Shown here in pieces: positions 55,004 through 63,073 of a DNA stretch of 64,000 nt (the stretch's first letter is position 1; every line of letters starts with the position of its first letter). The translations under genes were made by a program, and so were the position numbers. This DNA comes from Variovorax ginsengisoli (GTDB lineage: Bacteria; Pseudomonadota; Gammaproteobacteria; Burkholderiales; Burkholderiaceae_C): positions 633,145-697,144 of the forward strand of contig NZ_RCZJ01000002.1 in the NCBI RefSeq assembly GCF_006438845.1, in the 5' to 3' direction. A model generated the notes under the pieces. It was not told the DNA's origin, did not search any database, and saw only the letters and a program-made list of their open reading frames with translations.

Positions 55004-56068
55004 ATGTTCTACAGAGAAAACGGTCAATTCAAAAGCAGCTACCGCGCGGACCTGGCGCTGTTCCCGATCGCGCAGGACCGCTGGGCCATGCTTGCGCTCG
55101 CGGCGATCTGCTTCGTCGCGGTGCCGATGCTCGTGAGCGACTACGCCTTCCGCGCGGTGCTCATCCCCTTCCTCATCCTGTCGCTGGCCGCCATCGGCCT
55201 GAACATCCTGGTGGGCTACTGCGGGCAGATCTCGCTGGGCACCGGTGCCTTCATGGCGGTGGGCGCCTATGCAGCCTACAACCTGCAGGTGCGCATCGAC
55301 GGCATGCCGCTGGTGCTGTCGATCCTCGGCGGCGGCGTCGCGGCGATGGCGCTGGGCGTGGTCTTCGGCATTCCGAGCCTGCGCATCCGCGGGCTGTACC
55401 TGGCGGTGGCGACGCTCGCTGCGCAGTTCTTCATCGACTGGTTCACCAACCGCGTGAAGTGGGTCACTAACGATTCGCCTTCGGGCTCGGTGGGCGTGCG
55501 TTCATTGCAGATGCTGGGCTACGAGTTCAGCACGCCGGTGCAGAAGTACCTTCTGTGCCTGTGCTTCGTCGTGGTGTTCGGCATGCTCGCGAAGAACCTC
55601 GTGCGCGGCGCCATCGGCCGTGAATGGATGGCGATGCGCGACATGGACGTGGCAGCGGCCGTCATCGGCATCCGGCCGGTGTACGCCAAGCTTACGGCCT
55701 TCGCGGTCAGCAGCTTCATCGTCGGCGTGGCCGGCGCGCTGTGGGGCTTCGTGCACCTGGGCGCTTGGGAGCCGGCCGCCTTCGGCATCGAGAAATCCTT
55801 CCAGCTGCTGTTCATGATCATCATCGGCGGGCTGGGCTCCATCGCCGGCTGCTTCTTCGGCGCGGCCTTCATCGTGCTCCTGCCGCTGCTGCTGAACTAC
55901 GTGCCGCACTGGCTGGGCCTGCCGCTTTCGACCGCCACCGCATCGCACCTCGAACACATGATCTTCGGCGCGCTGATCGTGTTCTTCCTCATCGTCGAGC
56001 CGCACGGCCTGGCGCGGCTGTGGTCGACGGCGCGGCAGAAGCTGCGGCTGTGGCCCTTCCCGCATTGA
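55004..56068 (+). CDS. livM: Branched-chain-type ABC transporter permease LivM
   Basis: 354 residues. Membrane part VLIPFLILSLAAIGLNILVGYCGQISLGTGAFMAVGAYAAYNL and VFGIPSLRIRGLYLAVATLAAQFFIDW are LivM hallmarks; the cytoplasmic loop is GREWMAMRDMDVAAAVIGI. It forms the second half of the permease with LivH. It begins 12 nt after livH. Confidence 0.93.
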   Translation: MFYRENGQFKSSYRADLALFPIAQDRWAMLALAAICFVAVPMLVSDYAFRAVLIPFLILSLAAIGLNILVGYCGQISLGTGAFMAVGAYAAYNLQVRIDGMPLVLSILGGGVAAMALGVVFGIPSLRIRGLYLAVATLAAQFFIDWFTNRVKWVTNDSPSGSVGVRSLQMLGYEFSTPVQKYLLCLCFVVVFGMLAKNLVRGAIGREWMAMRDMDVAAAVIGIRPVYAKLTAFAVSSFIVGVAGALWGFVHLGAWEPAAFGIEKSFQLLFMIIIGGLGSIAGCFFGAAFIVLLPLLLNYVPHWLGLPLSTATASHLEHMIFGALIVFFLIVEPHGLARLWSTARQKLRLWPFPH

Positions 56069-56122
56069 CCCACCACTGATTTCGTTCCCGCACACACCGT
56101 GCTCATTACAAGGAGACAAGCC

Positions 56123-57439
56123 ATGCAATTGAAGAATCTCGCACGCACCGCGGCACTCGCCGCCGCTGGGCTTTCGATGGTCGTCGCGGGGACGCTCGCG
56201 CAGGCCCAGCCGGCCGAGCAGTTCGTGCCGCTCTTGGTCTATCGCACCGGCCAGTTCGCGCCGCTCGGCATCCCATGGGCCGACGGCAAGCAGGACTACC
56301 TGAAGCTGGTGAACGCACGCGACGGCGGCGTCAACGGCGTCAAGCTGACGTTCGAGGAATGCGAATTCGCGTACGACGCCGCCAAGGGCGTGGAATGCTA
56401 CGAGCGCCTGAAGGCCAAGGGCACGGGCGCCTCAGGCTTCGACACCCAATCGACCGGCGTGACCTTCGCGGTGAGCGACAAGGCCATCGTCGACAAGATC
56501 CCGGTGGAGACGCCCGGCTATGGCCTGTCGCAGTCGGCCGACGGCACGGTGTTCGAGTGGAACTTCCCGCTGCTGGGCACGTACTGGACCGCCGCCGACG
56601 TGATGATGCAGGACATTGCGAAGAAGGAGAAGGGCAACCTCAAGGGCAAGAAGATCGCGCTGGTCTACCACGACTCGCCGTACGGCAAGGAGCCGATCGC
56701 GCTGCTGCAGAAGCGTGCCGCCGCGCAGGGCTTCGAGCTGGCGATGTTCCCGGTCACGCCACCCGGCGTGGAACAGAAGTCGGTGTGGCTGCAGATCCGC
56801 CAGCAGAAGCCCGACTACGTGCTGTTCTGGTCGGCCGGCGTGATGACGCCCGCCGGCATCCGCGAGGCGCAGGCCAGCGGCTATCCGCGCGAGAAGATCT
56901 ATGCGGTCTGGTGGGCCGGCTCGGACCATGATGTGAAGGACATCGGTGCCGGCGCCAAGGGCTACAACGCCATCACCATCCACAACAGCGCGGCCAAGGA
57001 CAAGGTGCACGACGAGCTCAAGAAGGCCGTGTACGACAAGGGCCAGGGGACCGGCCCAGCCGACAGCATCGGCTCGCTGGCGCACACCCGCGGGATGATG
57101 ATCTCGATGCTTCAGGTGGAAGCCATTCGCGCCGCGCAGGAGAAGTACGGCAAGGGCAAGTCGCTCACGCCCGAGCAGGTGCGCTGGGGTTTCGAGAACC
57201 TCAACCTCACGGCCGACAAGCTCAAGGCGCTGGGCTTCGGCGAGATCATGCGGCCTGTGAAGACCTCGTGCGCCAACCACATGGGGGACGACTGGGCACG
57301 CATCGTCCAGTGGGACGGCGGCAAGTGGGAGATCAAGTCGGACTGGTACCAGTCCGACAAGAGCTTCATCGACCCGCTGGTGAAGGAGTACGCGGCCAAG
57401 TACGCGAAGGACAAGAACATCAAGCCCAGAGCTTGTTGA
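56123..57439 (+). CDS. Periplasmic binding protein of the Liv-type ABC transporter
   Basis: 438 residues, type I periplasmic binding fold. Signal peptide LARTAALAAAGLSMVVAGTLAQAQ. Mature start AEQFVPLLVYRTGQFAPLGIPWADGKQDYLKLVNARDGGVNG; KGVECYERLKAKG and VYHDSPYGKEPIALLQKRAAAQGFE are family-typical. An AAGGAGA site precedes the ATG. The last codons (RAC and stop) share sequence with the flank of repeat copy E, so the repeat boundary touches the gene end. Ligand unknown; the two CoA ligases suggest a carboxylic acid. Confidence 0.9.
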   Translation: MQLKNLARTAALAAAGLSMVVAGTLAQAQPAEQFVPLLVYRTGQFAPLGIPWADGKQDYLKLVNARDGGVNGVKLTFEECEFAYDAAKGVECYERLKAKGTGASGFDTQSTGVTFAVSDKAIVDKIPVETPGYGLSQSADGTVFEWNFPLLGTYWTAADVMMQDIAKKEKGNLKGKKIALVYHDSPYGKEPIALLQKRAAAQGFELAMFPVTPPGVEQKSVWLQIRQQKPDYVLFWSAGVMTPAGIREAQASGYPREKIYAVWWAGSDHDVKDIGAGAKGYNAITIHNSAAKDKVHDELKKAVYDKGQGTGPADSIGSLAHTRGMMISMLQVEAIRAAQEKYGKGKSLTPEQVRWGFENLNLTADKLKALGFGEIMRPVKTSCANHMGDDWARIVQWDGGKWEIKSDWYQSDKSFIDPLVKEYAAKYAKDKNIKPRAC

Positions 57440-57442
57440 ACT

Positions 57443-57533
57443 CCCCCAGTCTTCGCGCACTTCGTGTCGCTTCGCCAACCCCCTCGCCGGGGACAACACC
57501 CGCGGCCCGGCAAAGCCGGTTCCGCGGTGTTTC
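57443..57533 (+). repeat. Structured intergenic repeat, copy D
   Basis: Begins 3 nt after the binding-protein stop and ends 27 nt before livF, inside the operon. First hairpin CCCC-TCGCC-GGGG, second element GCGGCCCGGCAAAGCCGGTT followed by CCGCGGTG. Preceded by GAGCTTGTTG, as copy E is. Confidence 0.88.
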
Positions 57534-57560
57534 CCGAAAGAGAGTGAAAGCCGCCGCCCT

Positions 57561-58373
57561 ATGACCACGCCCAACATCCTCCTCAACGTCAACGGCATCG
57601 AGGTCATCTACAACCACGTGATCCTGGTGCTCAAGGGCGTGTCGCTGACGGTGCCCGAAGGCGGCATCGTCGCGCTGCTCGGCGGCAACGGCGCGGGCAA
57701 GACGACCACGCTGCGCGCCGTGAGCAACCTGCTGGCCGGCGAACGCGGCGCGGTGACCAAGGGCACGATCGAACTGCGCGGCGAACGCATCGAGGCGCTC
57801 ACGCCTTCGGCGCTGGTGCAGCGCGGCCTGGTGCAGGTGATGGAAGGCCGCCACTGCTTCGCGCACCTGAGCATCGAGGACAACCTGCTGACCGGCGCCT
57901 ACACGCGCACCGACGGCAAGGCCGCAGTGGCCGAGACGCTGGAGAAGGTCTACGCCTACTTCCCGCGGCTGAAGACGCGGCGCACCTCGCAGGCGGCCTA
58001 CACGTCGGGCGGCGAACAGCAGATGTGCGCCATCGGCCGCGCGCTGATGGCCAACCCGACGATGGTGCTGCTCGACGAGCCGTCGATGGGCCTCGCGCCG
58101 CAGATCGTCGAGGAGGTCTTCGCGATCGTGAAGGACCTGAACGAGAAGGAGCGCGTGACTTTCCTGCTGGCCGAGCAGAACACCAACATGGCGCTGCGCT
58201 TCGCCGACTACGGCTACATCCTCGAGAACGGCCGCGTCGTGATGGACGGCGAGGCGAAGGGCCTGCGCGAGAACGAGGACGTGAAGGAGTTCTACCTCGG
58301 CGTCGGTGGTGCCGACCGCAAGAGCTTCCGCGACGTGAAGAGCTACAAGCGAAGGAAGCGGTGGTTGGCATGA
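57561..58373 (+). CDS. livF: Branched-chain-type ABC transporter ATPase LivF
   Basis: 270 residues. NILLNVNGIEVIYNHVILVLKGVSLTVPEGG, Walker A GGNGAGKTT, LVQVMEGRHCFAHLSIEDNLLTGAY, signature TSGGEQQMCAIGRALM, Walker B VLLDEPSMGLAPQIV and AEQNTNMAL. Second ATPase with LivG. Its stop overlaps the start of the CoA ligase gene (ATGA). Confidence 0.93.
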   Translation: MTTPNILLNVNGIEVIYNHVILVLKGVSLTVPEGGIVALLGGNGAGKTTTLRAVSNLLAGERGAVTKGTIELRGERIEALTPSALVQRGLVQVMEGRHCFAHLSIEDNLLTGAYTRTDGKAAVAETLEKVYAYFPRLKTRRTSQAAYTSGGEQQMCAIGRALMANPTMVLLDEPSMGLAPQIVEEVFAIVKDLNEKERVTFLLAEQNTNMALRFADYGYILENGRVVMDGEAKGLRENEDVKEFYLGVGGADRKSFRDVKSYKRRKRWLA

Positions 58374-59614
58374 GCGACTTCTACGACAAGCTCGAGGTGC
58401 GCGACCCGGCCGAGCGCGAGACCGACCTACTCGCCGCGCTGCCCAAGCAATTGGTGCATGCCCAGACGGCGACACCAGCGTTCGCGGAGATCCTGTCGGG
58501 CATCGACTGTGCCGCCATCAACAGCCGGGAAGCCCTGGCGCGCCTGCCGGTCACGCGCAAGTCCCAACTGCTGGAGCGCCAGAAGGCGCTGCGCGCCAGC
58601 GACCCCTTCGGCGGCTTCAGCGCCACGGTGCGCGGCCCATCGATGCTGCGCGTCTTCGCCAGCCCCGGAACCATCTACGAACCCGAAGGCGCATCGCGCG
58701 ATTACTGGCGCACCGCGCGTGCGCTGCATGCCGCGGGCTTTCGCGGCGGAGAGCTGGTGCACAACAGCTTCAGCTACCACCTGACGCCCGCGGGGTCGAT
58801 CCTCGAGAGCGGCGCGCATGCCCTGGGCTGCACCGTGTTTCCTGGCGGCACCGGCCAGACCGAGCAACAGCTCGAAGCGATGGCTGAACTCAAGCCAGAC
58901 GGCTATGTCGGGACACCCAGCTTCCTGCGCATCCTGCTGGAGAAGGCGGCGGCTGCAAACGTCACGTTGCCCAGCCTGACCAAGGCGTTGCTATCTGGCG
59001 AAGCCTTTCCGCCGAGCCTGCGCGACTGGCTGGCAGCGCGCGGCGTCATCGGCATGCAGTGCTACGCAACGGCCGACCTGGGCCTGATCGCCTACGAGAC
59101 CAGCGCGCGCGAGGGCCTTGTGCTCGACGAAGGCGTGCTGCTCGAGATCGTGCGCCCCGGCACGGGCGACCCGGTGCCCGAAGGCGAAGTGGGCGAAGTC
59201 GTCGTGACCACCTTCAACCGCGACTACCCGCTGGTGCGCTTCGGCACCGGCGACCTGTCCGCCGTGCTGCCGGGTCACTGCCCCACCGGCCGCACCAACA
59301 CGCGCATCAAGGGCTGGCTCGGCCGCGCCGACCAGACGACCAAGGTGCGCGGCATGTTCGTGCACCCGGGCCAGGTGGCGACGGTGCTCAAGCGGTTTCC
59401 CGAAGTCGCCCGTGCGCGGCTCGTGATCGAAGGCGAGATGGCGGACGACCGCATGACGCTGAAGATCGAGGCACCGGTCATCGCCGACCTGACCGAGCGC
59501 ATGGCCGAGTCGATGCGCGATGCCACCAAGCTGCGCTGTGCCATCGAGCACGTCGCCGTGGGCAGCCTGCCGAACGACGGCAAGGTCATCGAGGACGCAC
59601 GCAGCTACAAGTAG
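58370..59614 (+). CDS. Phenylacetate-CoA ligase-type AMP-binding enzyme
   Basis: 414 residues, PaaK-like adenylate-forming enzyme. FASPGTIYEPEGASRDYWRTARALHAAGFRGGELVHNSFSYHLTPAGSILESG is the PaaK-like N-terminal region. YATADLGLIAYET, LVRFGTGDLSAVL and RIKGWLGRADQTTKVRGMFVHPGQV form the hinge and C-terminal part. It activates an aromatic or other carboxylate with CoA. The last gene of the operon; it fits import of the acid followed by immediate activation. Confidence 0.9.
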   Translation: MSDFYDKLEVRDPAERETDLLAALPKQLVHAQTATPAFAEILSGIDCAAINSREALARLPVTRKSQLLERQKALRASDPFGGFSATVRGPSMLRVFASPGTIYEPEGASRDYWRTARALHAAGFRGGELVHNSFSYHLTPAGSILESGAHALGCTVFPGGTGQTEQQLEAMAELKPDGYVGTPSFLRILLEKAAAANVTLPSLTKALLSGEAFPPSLRDWLAARGVIGMQCYATADLGLIAYETSAREGLVLDEGVLLEIVRPGTGDPVPEGEVGEVVVTTFNRDYPLVRFGTGDLSAVLPGHCPTGRTNTRIKGWLGRADQTTKVRGMFVHPGQVATVLKRFPEVARARLVIEGEMADDRMTLKIEAPVIADLTERMAESMRDATKLRCAIEHVAVGSLPNDGKVIEDARSYK

Positions 59615-59629
59615 CCGGGGCCGCCTCGA

Positions 59630-60619
59630 TCAGATCGCCGCGACACTGCCCGTCACAGGCAACACGATGCCGGTGATGTAGCCAGCGCACACCGGCGAGG
59701 CCAGGAACACATAGGCCGGCGACAGTTCCTCCGGCTGCGCCACGCGTTTGAAGTCGGTTTCCTTGCCGAACTTGCGGACGTCGGCCGCCTTCTTGTCCGC
59801 CGGGTTGAGCGGTGTCCACACCGGCCCTGGCGCGACCGCGTTGACGCGGATGCCACGATCGATCACGTTCAGGGCGAGTGCCTTCGTGAAGGCGTGGATC
59901 GCGCCCTTGGTCGCCGAATAGTCGATCAGGTTCTTGCTGCCCTGCAGCCCCGTCCGCGAACCGGTATTGATGATCGACGCGCCGTTCTTCATGTGCGGCA
60001 GTGCCGCGCGCGCCATGCGCATGTAGCCGCCGATGTTGGTCTGCAGCGTGAGGTCCAGGCGCTCGTCGCTGATGTCCTCCAGGGCATCGGCGTGCATCTG
60101 GAAAGCGGCATTGTTGACCAGCACGTCGAGCCGGCCGAAGGCCTTGACGGTGCGCTCGACCGCGCGCTGGCAGAAGGCCGACTTGCGCACGTCGCCGGCG
60201 ATCAGCAGGCAGCGCCGGCCCTCGGCCTCGATCGCCGCCTGGGTTTCCTCGGCATCGGCCTTTTCCGCGCTCAGGTAAACGATCGCCACGTCGGCGCCCT
60301 CGCGGGCGAACAGCACGGCAACGGCGCGGCCGATGCCCGAGTCGCCGCCGGTCACGATGGCGCTCATGCCGGCCAGCTTGCCGCTGCCCTGGTAGCCAGG
60401 CGCGGTGTAGCGCGGTCGCAGTGCCATGTCCTTTTCGCGCCCGGGTTTCGCGAGCTTCTGCCCGGTCAGCGTCTCGGGTTGAACACGGGCGCCGGCCTGC
60501 ACCGCCTTCGTCTTCTTGGGCGCCGCCGGCGTGGCGCGGTCGCGGGCATCCTGGCTGCGCTGGATCGCGCGGTGGCGCTCGACCAGGGGACGGGTGGCGG
60601 TCTTCTTCGTGCTGGCCAT
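59630..60619 (-). CDS. SDR family oxidoreductase, general-stress type
   Basis: 329 residues. The first 80 residues form a Lys/Arg/Ala-rich extension (KKTATRPLVERHRAIQRSQDARDR) typical of YhxC/YdaD-like stress SDRs, ending in PGYQGSGKLAG. The SDR core follows: TGGDSGIGRAVAVLFA, NNAAFQ, INTGSRT and catalytic YSATK. C-terminal CAGYITGIVLPVTGS. Convergent with the upstream CoA ligase gene. Exact substrate unknown. Confidence 0.88.
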   Translation of the reverse strand: MASTKKTATRPLVERHRAIQRSQDARDRATPAAPKKTKAVQAGARVQPETLTGQKLAKPGREKDMALRPRYTAPGYQGSGKLAGMSAIVTGGDSGIGRAVAVLFAREGADVAIVYLSAEKADAEETQAAIEAEGRRCLLIAGDVRKSAFCQRAVERTVKAFGRLDVLVNNAAFQMHADALEDISDERLDLTLQTNIGGYMRMARAALPHMKNGASIINTGSRTGLQGSKNLIDYSATKGAIHAFTKALALNVIDRGIRVNAVAPGPVWTPLNPADKKAADVRKFGKETDFKRVAQPEELSPAYVFLASPVCAGYITGIVLPVTGSVAAI

Positions 60620-60828
60620 GTGTCAACTCCTTGGATGCGAAAGCAATCCATGTTCAGGGGGCCTCCGGCCCGGCACTGTCGTCCAACGCCGCAGGCAGGC
60701 CGCGGAATCGGGCGCCCATGGACGCGGAGCGACGCCGTGGCTGGCGCTGCCGTCTTAGGGCTTTTCGGGAGCAGTCAGCTGCAGTTCAGCCGATAAGATC
60801 GCGCCCTTTGACCCTCCGGAGTGCTTAC

Positions 60829-61806
60829 ATGAAGAAACTGCTCGCCTTGGCTGCGATCGCCGCGGCCGCCTCGGGCGCCTTTGCCCAGGACTTCCCAGCC
60901 GGCAAGCCCATCACCATCGTGGTGCCCTTCGCCGCCGGAGGCCCGACCGATCGCGTCGCGCGCGACCTGGCCGAGGCCATGCGCAAGCCGCTGGACGGCG
61001 TGAGCATCGTCGTCGACAACACCGCCGGTGCGGGCAGCACCATCGGCAACGCCAAGGTGGCACGTGCCAAGAACGACGGCTACACGCTGCTGCTGACCCA
61101 CGTCGGCATGGCGACCACGCCCGTGCTCTACCGCAAGCTGCCCTACAACTACGAAACCGACTTCGAGTACCTGGGCATGATCAACGACGTGCCCATGACC
61201 GTCATCGGCAAGCCGCAGCTCGAAGCCAACAACTTCAAGGAACTGCGCGACTGGATCGGCAAGAACAGCGGCAAGGTGAACCTGGGCAACGCCGGCATCG
61301 GCTCGGCCTCGCACCTGTGCGGCCTGCTGCTGCAAAGCGAACTGAAGGCCGAGATGACCACCGTGCCGTACAAGGGCACGGCACCGGCCATCGCCGACCT
61401 GTTGGGCGGCCAGATCGACCTGCTGTGCGACCAGACGACCAACACCACCAGCCAGATCGAGGCGAAGAAGGTCAAGCCGTACGCGGTGACGACGCTCAAG
61501 CGCCTGACGACGCCGGCGCTCAAGGACATTCCGACAGCCGACGAGTCCGGGCTCAAGGGCTTCCAGGTCACGATCTGGCACGGCCTGTACGCGCCCAAGG
61601 GCACGCCACCTGCGGTGCTCAAGAAGATCAACGACGCACTCAAGGTCGCGCTGAAGGACCCCGACTTCATCAAGAAGGAAGAGGGCCTGGGCGCGGTGGT
61701 GGTGACCGACAAGCGCGTCGAGCCGGCCGAGCACAAGAAGTTCGTACAGGCCGAGGTCGCGCGCTTCGGCCCGGTCATCAAGGCTGCGGGCGTCTACGCC
61801 GACTGA
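60829..61806 (+). CDS. Bug-family periplasmic solute-binding protein
   Basis: 325 residues. Short signal MKKLLALAAIAAAASGAFAQ, then FPAGKPITIVVPFAAGGPTDRVARDLAEAM and VDNTAGAGSTIGNAKVARAKNDGYTLL, the Bug core. It binds a carboxylate for a TctAB-type carrier; no carrier genes adjoin it. CTCCGGAG with GGAG 9-12 nt before the ATG serves as ribosome site. Followed by repeat copy E and a terminator. Confidence 0.93.
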   Translation: MKKLLALAAIAAAASGAFAQDFPAGKPITIVVPFAAGGPTDRVARDLAEAMRKPLDGVSIVVDNTAGAGSTIGNAKVARAKNDGYTLLLTHVGMATTPVLYRKLPYNYETDFEYLGMINDVPMTVIGKPQLEANNFKELRDWIGKNSGKVNLGNAGIGSASHLCGLLLQSELKAEMTTVPYKGTAPAIADLLGGQIDLLCDQTTNTTSQIEAKKVKPYAVTTLKRLTTPALKDIPTADESGLKGFQVTIWHGLYAPKGTPPAVLKKINDALKVALKDPDFIKKEEGLGAVVVTDKRVEPAEHKKFVQAEVARFGPVIKAAGVYAD

Positions 61807-61818
61807 GCTTGTTGCTCG

Positions 61819-61907
61819 CCCCCAGGCTTGCTCGCTTCGCGTAGCAGCGCCAACCCCCTACCGGGGGCGACACCAGCGGCCCGGCGAAGCCGGTTCCGCG
61901 GTGTCTC
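61819..61907 (+). repeat. Structured intergenic repeat, copy E
   Basis: Begins 12 nt after the stop of the Bug gene, preceded by GAGCTTGTTG. Hairpin CCCCC-TACC-GGGGG, inner stem CCGGC-GAA-GCCGG, end TTCCGCGGTGTCTC. It lies between the stop codon and the terminator at 61921. Confidence 0.88.
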
Positions 61908-61920
61908 TGGAACGGGCATG

Positions 61921-61954
61921 AAAAGCCGCCGCGCCTTCGGGCCGGCGGCTTTTT
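61921..61954 (+). terminator. Rho-independent terminator of the Bug receptor gene
   Basis: AAAAGCCGCC...GGCGGCTTTTT with a CTTCGGG-type loop region and a T tract of five. It follows repeat copy E by 13 nt. Confidence 0.9.
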
Positions 61955-62050
61955 AACGCCTGTTCCGGGTTATTCCGCGCAGACCGCTCGGGGGGCGCAC
62001 CCTACGATTCCGGCCACGACAAAGAAGCACCTCGCGTGCGCCGGAGACCC

Positions 62051-63073
62051 ATGGATTCGACCTTTCCCGACCCCCCACGCGCGCTGGCGCTGTACCGCAC
62101 GATGGCACGCATTCGCGCCTTCGAGAACGCCGCCGAGATCGCCAGCCAGGGCGGCGTGAGCGCCTATGGCCAGCAGGCCACCGGCACCGTGCGCGTGCGC
62201 GGGCCGCTGCACCTGTCGACCGGCCAGGAGGCCGTGCCCGCCGGCGTGTGCGCACACCTGAAGCCAGCCGATTACCTCACGTCCACCCACCGCGGTCACG
62301 GCCACACTTTGGCCAAGGGCGCCGACCTCGACCGCATGATGGGCGAGCTCTTCGGCAAGGCGACGGGCTTCAACGGCGGCAAAGGCGGCTCGATGCACAT
62401 CGCCGACTTCTCGGTCGGCATGCTGGGCGCCAACGGCGTGGTGGCCGCCGGCCTGCCGATCGCGGTCGGCGCGGCCCATGCGCAGAAACTGCAGAAACGC
62501 GATGCCATCACCGTCTGCTTCTTCGGCGACGGTGCCATCAACCGCGGGCCGTTTCTCGAAGCGTTGAACTGGGCGCAGGTGTACCGACTGCCGGTGCTCT
62601 TCGTCTGCGAGGACAACCGCTGGAGCGCCACCACGGCCAGCGGCCCGATGACGGCCGGCGAAGGAGCCTCAGCGCGCGCCGAGGCGCTGAGCATTGCCGC
62701 CACGCAGGTCGACGGCAACGACGTGTTCGCGGTGCACGCCACCGCGGCGCGGCTGGTCGACCAGGTGCGCAGCGGCAACGGTCCGCGACTGCTGCACGCG
62801 ATGACTTATCGCGTGAAGGGCCATGTGTCGGTCGACCCGGCCGCCTACCGCGACCCGGCCGAGCTCGCCGCCGCGCTGGAAACCGACCCGATCGCACGCG
62901 CGCGCGCCGTGTGCACGCAACATGGCCTCGCCACGGCCGCGATCGATGCGATCGACGCCGACGCCCACGCCGAAGTGGAGGCCGCGTTGGCGGCCGCCGC
63001 CGCGGCGCCGTGGCCCGACGCCGGCGCAGCCTTCACCGACATCCAGACCACGGGGGCCGGCCAATGGCACTGA
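62051..63073 (+). CDS. Thiamine-diphosphate dehydrogenase E1 alpha subunit (acetoin/pyruvate dehydrogenase type)
   Basis: 340 residues. Thiamine diphosphate motif FFGDGAINRGPFLEALN...VLFVCEDN, with HRGHGHTLAKG and GGKGGSMHIADFSVGMLGANG as in AcoA and PdhA proteins. It decarboxylates a 2-oxoacid or acetoin with the beta subunit. GGAG lies 6-9 nt before the ATG. The stop lies 10 nt inside the next gene. Which 2-oxoacid it uses cannot be decided without the E2 gene, which lies outside the window. Confidence 0.9.
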   Translation: MDSTFPDPPRALALYRTMARIRAFENAAEIASQGGVSAYGQQATGTVRVRGPLHLSTGQEAVPAGVCAHLKPADYLTSTHRGHGHTLAKGADLDRMMGELFGKATGFNGGKGGSMHIADFSVGMLGANGVVAAGLPIAVGAAHAQKLQKRDAITVCFFGDGAINRGPFLEALNWAQVYRLPVLFVCEDNRWSATTASGPMTAGEGASARAEALSIAATQVDGNDVFAVHATAARLVDQVRSGNGPRLLHAMTYRVKGHVSVDPAAYRDPAELAAALETDPIARARAVCTQHGLATAAIDAIDADAHAEVEAALAAAAAAPWPDAGAAFTDIQTTGAGQWH

